Part shown: positions 6,458 to 10,552 of the stretch, in pieces
How positions within the stretch are numbered: position 1 is the stretch's first letter
How the letters are laid out: each line of letters starts with the position of its first letter
Source of the DNA: an uncultured Lentisphaeraceae bacterium
GTDB lineage: Bacteria > Verrucomicrobiota > Kiritimatiellia > RFP12 > DVOR01
Direction: 5' to 3'
DNA length: 10,552 nucleotides
Assembly (NCBI GenBank): GCA_946056345.1
Contig: CAMGJH010000007.1
Span: 1-10,552, forward strand
Made by a program: the position numbers and the translations under genes
The notes under the pieces: generated by a model
Seen by the model: the letters and a program-made list of their open reading frames with translations, nothing else
The model's database searches: none
What the model was told of the DNA's origin: nothing

Positions 6458-8734
6458 CTAGATGCTCCGCTCGCCGAGGGTGAGGGTGCAGCGGGGGTGG
6501 GTGACATTTTGGGTAAGGTAGATGCGCAGGGGGTGGAAACCGGCCTTGAGGGCGAGGGTGATGGAGGTGGTGCGCTCGGGTGCGTCGGTCATCTCGCGGT
6601 CGATGGCGTGGACTTCGTGAATCCAAAGGTGGACGCCGCCGATGCCGGAGGAGGCGAAGGTGTAGTTGCCATCGGTGGGGGCGCGAAACCAGCCACGCAG
6701 GGAGATGCCGCAGGCCTCGGTGCCGAGCTTGGCCAGCGCTTCGGTGACCTCGCTATCCCCCTGGGTAGTGAAGCCGCCATCGGGGACGAGGGTGCGCAGG
6801 GCAGGGACCCACGGCCAAGCCTCGGCGCCCTTGCGATAGAGCATGCACCGCCACCCGGGGGCGGGCAAGGCGGTGGTGCGGATGGCCGGGAGCGCGGCGG
6901 CCTCGATGTCGGCGTGCGAGGAGGTCTGCGCGTAGGCGGCAATCGCCCCGCTGGCAGCCGGGACCTTGGCCACCGGCAGACGGCAGGTGATGAGGAGGTT
7001 CGTCATCGCGGCCAGACGCTCGGCGTGCTCGGCCTGACCGGCCAGGTTGGTCGCCTGGGCGGGGTCCGCGACCACGTTGTAGAGCTGGCAGATGCCGCTG
7101 AGGCCGTTATTGCGCAGGAGGACGTAGTCGCCATCGCGCACCATCTGGGCGAAGCCGCGGACATTCTCGCCATCTTGCTGCTCGCCATAGACGCGCATCG
7201 GCAGCTGCTTGCCCGACCCGGTGAGCGTGGGCAGGAGGGAGACGCCGTCGCACGCGGCCGGCTGCGGGAGCCCGGCCACATCGGCCAGGGTGGCCATCCA
7301 GGCCGGAAACTGGAAGGGGAAGTCGCTTGCGCGGGGCGTTTCGCCGCCGGAGGCGGGGATGGTTCCAGGCCAAAGGGCGAAGGTGGGCTCGCGCATACCG
7401 CCCTCGTTCACCCACCGCTTCATCCCGTTGAAGGGCCCGTTGGACTTAAAGGCGCCATTGACCCAGCCGATGCGCGAACTGTAGCCGCTCACGTACTCGC
7501 CGGCGGGACCATTGTCGGAGGTGAAGATAAAGAGGGTGTTCTCGAGCAGGGCGCGGACCTTGAGGAAGTGGAGCAGGTCGCCCATCGCGTCATCGAGGCG
7601 CTGGACGTTGGTGGCATAGCGCTGCTGCGAGGTGGTGTAGCTGGCGTAGGCCGGATAAATGTAGGTGTTGGAGGTATTCGCCTCGCCCTCGCCGGTGCCC
7701 TCCTTGAAGGGGAGATACCCATTGGCATCCTTCACCCACTTCACGCCGCCGCCCCAACGGCCATCGCCATCGTCAAGCGCCGGATAGGGCGCGCCGGGCA
7801 CGTGGAAGTTCGCGACCGAGCGCAAGGTCGTGTCGCCCTGACTGTTCTGGCTGCCCGATCCGTGGACGGTGGTGTAGCAGGCGTAGCAGAAGAAGGGCTT
7901 CTCGCCGGTGTGCGCGTCGATGAGCTGCTTGATCTTGGCGGTAAAGAGGTCGGTGTCGTAGCAGTAGCGCACTTCGGCGTTGGCAATCTGTCGGCGGTAA
8001 TAGGTGCCCTCGGGGTCCTGCGCAAAGGCCTCGCTCCCGGCCGCGCCGGCGGAGAGGTCGAGATACTGCCCGGCCGCGTAGGCCGCCGCCGAAACGTTCT
8101 CGACGATGGGAGAGCCCACCTTCGTACTCGCCCACGTGTCGCACTCCCAATGGTAGAAGCTGTGACCGTGGGCGTGGGCCGGGTAGCCATAGGAGTAGTC
8201 GAAGCCCGCATCGCAGGCCATCGACCGCCGAGGCTGGCCGCCGCTCTCGTAGCCGCCGCCGATGCCCCACTTGCCGATGTGCCAGGTGTCGTAGCCGGCC
8301 TGCTTCATCACCGTGCCCAGGGTCATACGCGCGTCGATGGGCCGGTCGAACATATTGTCGCGCAGCGAGCAGTGGCCCTGGTTCTTCCCGGTCACCATCG
8401 AGGCGCGGGCCGGCGCGCAGACTGGCGAAGTGGTGTAAGCGGCCTTGAGCATCACCCCCTGCTGCATGGCCGCGTCCAGGTGCGGCGTCTCGATATGGGT
8501 CTGCCCGGCCAACTGCCGACCATTCTGCCAAAAGGCCCCCAGGTCGCCCCACCCCAGGTCGTCGCACAAGATGAGGATGACGTTCGGCTTCTTCCCCGAA
8601 GCCGCGCAGAGTTGATCGCTCACATGCTGCCGCGCCACCTCCTCTGGTCCCCACGCCCAGGCGCGCGCCGCCACGCCCGCCCCAACGGTCCCCAACGCAC
8701 TCATCGCCAAAAACTGCCGCCGTGTCATTGCCAT
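6458..8734 (-). CDS. Exported sulfatase with C-terminal PA14-like domain
   Basis: 758-residue formylglycine-dependent sulfatase predicted to remove sulfate esters from glycans outside the cytoplasm. The N-terminus TRRQFLAMSALG is a good twin-arginine signal with likely cleavage after ARAWA. Metal-binding residues appear at D58/D59 (LCDDLGWGD) and D407/N408 (TSDNGP). The modified Cys is C106 in SPVCAPARASMVTG, a full CxPxR motif with R110, and H152 and K155 sit in WHIGKWG. The sulfatase fold runs to about residue 590. Residues 653-758 look like a PA14-type beta domain (RGWFRAPTDGNYTF, VHLWIHEV, LKAGFHPLRIYL), often carbohydrate-binding. AGGAGG at 8740-8745 with 5-base spacing supports ATG 8734 over the ATG two codons later. 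Tat export suits an enzyme that folds in the cytoplasm, where the Cys would be converted to formylglycine. No maturation enzyme is in the window. It follows the large beta-repeat gene by 30 bases, probably in one transcript. The substrate cannot be told from the sequence. Confidence 0.95.
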   Translation of the reverse strand: MAMTRRQFLAMSALGTVGAGVAARAWAWGPEEVARQHVSDQLCAASGKKPNVILILCDDLGWGDLGAFWQNGRQLAGQTHIETPHLDAAMQQGVMLKAAYTTSPVCAPARASMVTGKNQGHCSLRDNMFDRPIDARMTLGTVMKQAGYDTWHIGKWGIGGGYESGGQPRRSMACDAGFDYSYGYPAHAHGHSFYHWECDTWASTKVGSPIVENVSAAAYAAGQYLDLSAGAAGSEAFAQDPEGTYYRRQIANAEVRYCYDTDLFTAKIKQLIDAHTGEKPFFCYACYTTVHGSGSQNSQGDTTLRSVANFHVPGAPYPALDDGDGRWGGGVKWVKDANGYLPFKEGTGEGEANTSNTYIYPAYASYTTSQQRYATNVQRLDDAMGDLLHFLKVRALLENTLFIFTSDNGPAGEYVSGYSSRIGWVNGAFKSNGPFNGMKRWVNEGGMREPTFALWPGTIPASGGETPRASDFPFQFPAWMATLADVAGLPQPAACDGVSLLPTLTGSGKQLPMRVYGEQQDGENVRGFAQMVRDGDYVLLRNNGLSGICQLYNVVADPAQATNLAGQAEHAERLAAMTNLLITCRLPVAKVPAASGAIAAYAQTSSHADIEAAALPAIRTTALPAPGWRCMLYRKGAEAWPWVPALRTLVPDGGFTTQGDSEVTEALAKLGTEACGISLRGWFRAPTDGNYTFASSGIGGVHLWIHEVHAIDREMTDAPERTTSITLALKAGFHPLRIYLTQNVTHPRCTLTLGERSI

Positions 8735-8739
8735 CTCTG

Positions 8740-8745
8740 CCTCCT
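8740..8745 (-). promoter_or_regulatory. Strong Shine-Dalgarno of the sulfatase
   Basis: AGGAGG on the minus strand ends 5 bases before ATG 8734, fixing this start rather than ATG 8728. It also shows that this genome uses standard Shine-Dalgarno initiation, which helps judge the other starts. Confidence 0.7.
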
Positions 8746-8764
8746 GCTCTCTCGTTTGCTCGCT

Positions 8765-10552
8765 CTACTGCCGCTCGGCCACCACGCGCAACGCCGTGGT
8801 CCCGCGCGGGAAGTGCTCCAAGGGCACCCGGAAGTGGCGCACCGGGCCGCTCGCGGCCTCGCCTTCGCCAAAGGGCAGCCCATCGCTGGCCACCGCCTCC
8901 GCGCCCTCAACGCCCACCATCCTACCATCCTCCGCCACTTGCCGCAACTCCACGGCCGTGCCGGCGGCGAAGTCGGCTCCATTGGCCTCCCCTGCGGGCG
9001 CGTTGCGCACCTCGGCCGTCACCAGCACATACGCCGTGCCCGCCACGGGCGCACAGGTTATTGCCGAGATGCCAAAGTCGTAGACCACCGCGACCGTTGC
9101 CGTGCCAGTACCATCCGGCTCGCCCACCGCCGAGGGCTGCAGGTCAAAGACGTAGGCGGCATTGAGGGCCTCGGCCTCGCTCGCCGCGCGCGGCTGACCA
9201 TTGGTGCCCACGGCGCAGTAGGCGAACTGCCGCGTTCCCTCGGGAATCGGCAAGGCGCTCGCCAAGACCTTCTGCCGCAGAGCCTCCACCACCCCCGTGG
9301 CCGCGCCGGAACTCTCCGCCCCAGCGCCAATCGGCCCAAAGCTCACCTGCCCGCTGCTGGGCACCACCCACCACCCGCGCGCCTCCTCGGCCACCATCGC
9401 CACCGACAGCGCGGCCCCCTCGGCCACCGCAAAGGCCGCCTCGCCCGGGGCCTCGGCCGCCACGAGCACCGCCCCTTCGCCCGACCACTCGCTCACCTGC
9501 GCCAACGTCTCCGGTGCGGCCGTCACGCTGCTCTCGGCCGCCACCTCCGCCGCGCGCACGCTCACCTCGGTGCCCAACGTGAGCGCTCCCGCGCCGCGCA
9601 CGGCCACCGCCGCCACCTCCACCGGCTCCTGCGCCAGGAGGGCCAGCCCCCCGCCTGCCACGCAATAGGTCACTTCTGCCGCCGGATTGGTCACCGACAC
9701 GCCTCCCGAGCAGACCGTCAACTGCGCCTCCTCAGCCGCCACCAACACGCCGCCCACCTCCAACACGCCCGGCGAAGCCACCTCCGCCGCACGGCCCAAG
9801 AGCACCAACTCCGGCACAAAGCCCTCCATCTCCAATCGGCCCCCCAGCCGCACCGCCACCCCTTCGGGCATCATCGGCGCGCAGACCCCGGGGTCAATCA
9901 CCTGCGCAAAGCGCGCCACCCGCCCCGCGCTCACCTCGATGGCCCCTGCTTGCGCTTCCGGCACAAAGCTCCACGCCTGCGCCCCATCGGCCAAGATGAG
10001 CACCCCGCCATGCTCCACCCACAGTTGCGCCTCGACCCCTTCGGGCAGCGCCCCCTGGGTGGCGGCCGCTCCTGAGCTCGCCGAGTGCCACCAGACCGCC
10101 CCTGCCAGATCCACCTGCGCGCCCTCCCCGGCATAGGCCACGGCCACGCCCGGATCGGTCTGGAAGGCCACCTCACCCACGCGCAACGCAAAGCCCGCAT
10201 CGGTCGAGACCGTGACCCCCTGGGTCGTCTCCCCGGGGCGCAACGCTGCCACTTCCCCTGCCCCTTCCAAGCTGACCCCCACTTCGGCTGTGCCGGCGTA
10301 GCTCCCGGCCTCAATCACCTGCCCGTTCACACCCGTATCGGCCTGCAAGGTCAAGCGATCGGCCGCGACCCGCGCCACTTCGGCCGTCACGGTGGCCGAC
10401 TCCGCCGTCACCCGCGGCAAGGCCTGATTGCCCAGATAAATCGCCCCCACCCGGACCGCGTGCGTGGCCCACGCCGTCGGGTTGACCCACACCGTCGCGC
10501 GCGTATCGGCCGCCGGCGCTTCGCCCGTCACCACCGTGACCTGCCGCAGGAC
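8765..10552 (-). CDS. Large Ala/Val/Gly-rich beta-repeat protein, probably surface-exposed (5'-truncated)
   Basis: The frame is open to the window edge, so the 595 visible residues are a C-terminal part; the GTG at 10534 is probably internal. I do not recognise a named family. Composition is extreme: very rich in Ala, Val, Gly and Glu, with a single lysine (in LRQKVL) in the whole fragment and five cysteines. Short strand-turn patterns recur, such as GAGALTLGTEVSVRAAEVA, SPGVLEVGGVLVAAEEAQL and CVAGGGLALLAQEPVEV, as in beta-helix or autotransporter-type passengers. The last 110 residues or so look like a separate beta-sandwich-like domain starting near VVYDFGISAITC, a type I associate from memory with large secreted PVC-group proteins. 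No C-terminal anchor, beta-barrel or PEP-CTERM motif is seen. It precedes the sulfatase by 30 bases, so a shared transcript and a role at the cell surface in glycan handling are plausible. Export is inferred, since the N-terminus is missing. Confidence 0.8.
   Translation of the reverse strand, partial: VLRQVTVVTGEAPAADTRATVWVNPTAWATHAVRVGAIYLGNQALPRVTAESATVTAEVARVAADRLTLQADTGVNGQVIEAGSYAGTAEVGVSLEGAGEVAALRPGETTQGVTVSTDAGFALRVGEVAFQTDPGVAVAYAGEGAQVDLAGAVWWHSASSGAAATQGALPEGVEAQLWVEHGGVLILADGAQAWSFVPEAQAGAIEVSAGRVARFAQVIDPGVCAPMMPEGVAVRLGGRLEMEGFVPELVLLGRAAEVASPGVLEVGGVLVAAEEAQLTVCSGGVSVTNPAAEVTYCVAGGGLALLAQEPVEVAAVAVRGAGALTLGTEVSVRAAEVAAESSVTAAPETLAQVSEWSGEGAVLVAAEAPGEAAFAVAEGAALSVAMVAEEARGWWVVPSSGQVSFGPIGAGAESSGAATGVVEALRQKVLASALPIPEGTRQFAYCAVGTNGQPRAASEAEALNAAYVFDLQPSAVGEPDGTGTATVAVVYDFGISAITCAPVAGTAYVLVTAEVRNAPAGEANGADFAAGTAVELRQVAEDGRMVGVEGAEAVASDGLPFGEGEAASGPVRHFRVPLEHFPRGTTALRVVAERQ

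Noticed and set aside
5939..10075. A 1378-codon open frame on the plus strand
   Set aside because: It lies antisense to the SDR, sulfatase and beta-repeat genes, each with clear motifs. Its translation is low-complexity (Arg/His/Pro/Gly) with no domain. Lack of stops is expected opposite high-GC coding sequence.

Overview
The window is GC-rich and gene-dense. It holds six protein-coding genes, two of them cut by the window edges, and no gap over 300 bases lacks a gene. I see no tRNA, rRNA, CRISPR array, transposase or phage gene. The gene set (a Tat-exported sulfatase with a PA14 tail, a six-bladed Kelch propeller fused to an SSS symporter, and a large alanine/valine-rich beta-repeat protein) resembles glycan-degrading bacteria of the PVC group, such as Kiritimatiellota, Lentisphaerota, Verrucomicrobia or Planctomycetes. 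My best guess is a Kiritimatiellota-like genome from a gut or similar habitat. That placement rests on family resemblance only; no marker gene is present.

Left part, plus strand (1-2153): the 3' end of a glycogen debranching enzyme (amylo-alpha-1,6-glucosidase), then a small RecA-like P-loop ATPase lacking most of the DNA-binding half of RecA. Between them, and running into the 5' end of the ATPase reading frame, is a short repeat with an 11-bp inverted repeat and tandem GGATGAC units. The plus-strand pair converges on a minus-strand cluster; a GC-rich hairpin at 2158-2181 lies between the gene ends.

Middle, minus strand (transcribed from about 6400 down to 2209): a tight three-gene operon. 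It encodes a short-chain dehydrogenase/reductase, a Kelch-SSS fusion transporter whose ATG overlaps the SDR stop (ATGA), and, 17 bases further on, a secreted protein of unknown function. A good candidate promoter (TTGGCT, 17 bp, TGC-TATACT) sits just before the SDR. The Kelch-SSS fusion resembles cyclically permuted NanM/YjhT-type sialic acid mutarotases joined to sodium/solute symporters, so uptake of a released sugar, possibly sialic acid, is the leading hypothesis.

Right part, minus strand (6458-10552): the 3' part of a large, nearly lysine-free, probably surface-exposed beta-repeat protein, followed after 30 bases by the sulfatase. One coherent but unproven reading is that the beta-repeat protein and exported sulfatase act on sulfated glycans outside the cytoplasm, and that the adjacent operon conditions and imports a released sugar. 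The plus-strand pair looks like unrelated housekeeping or storage-carbon metabolism.
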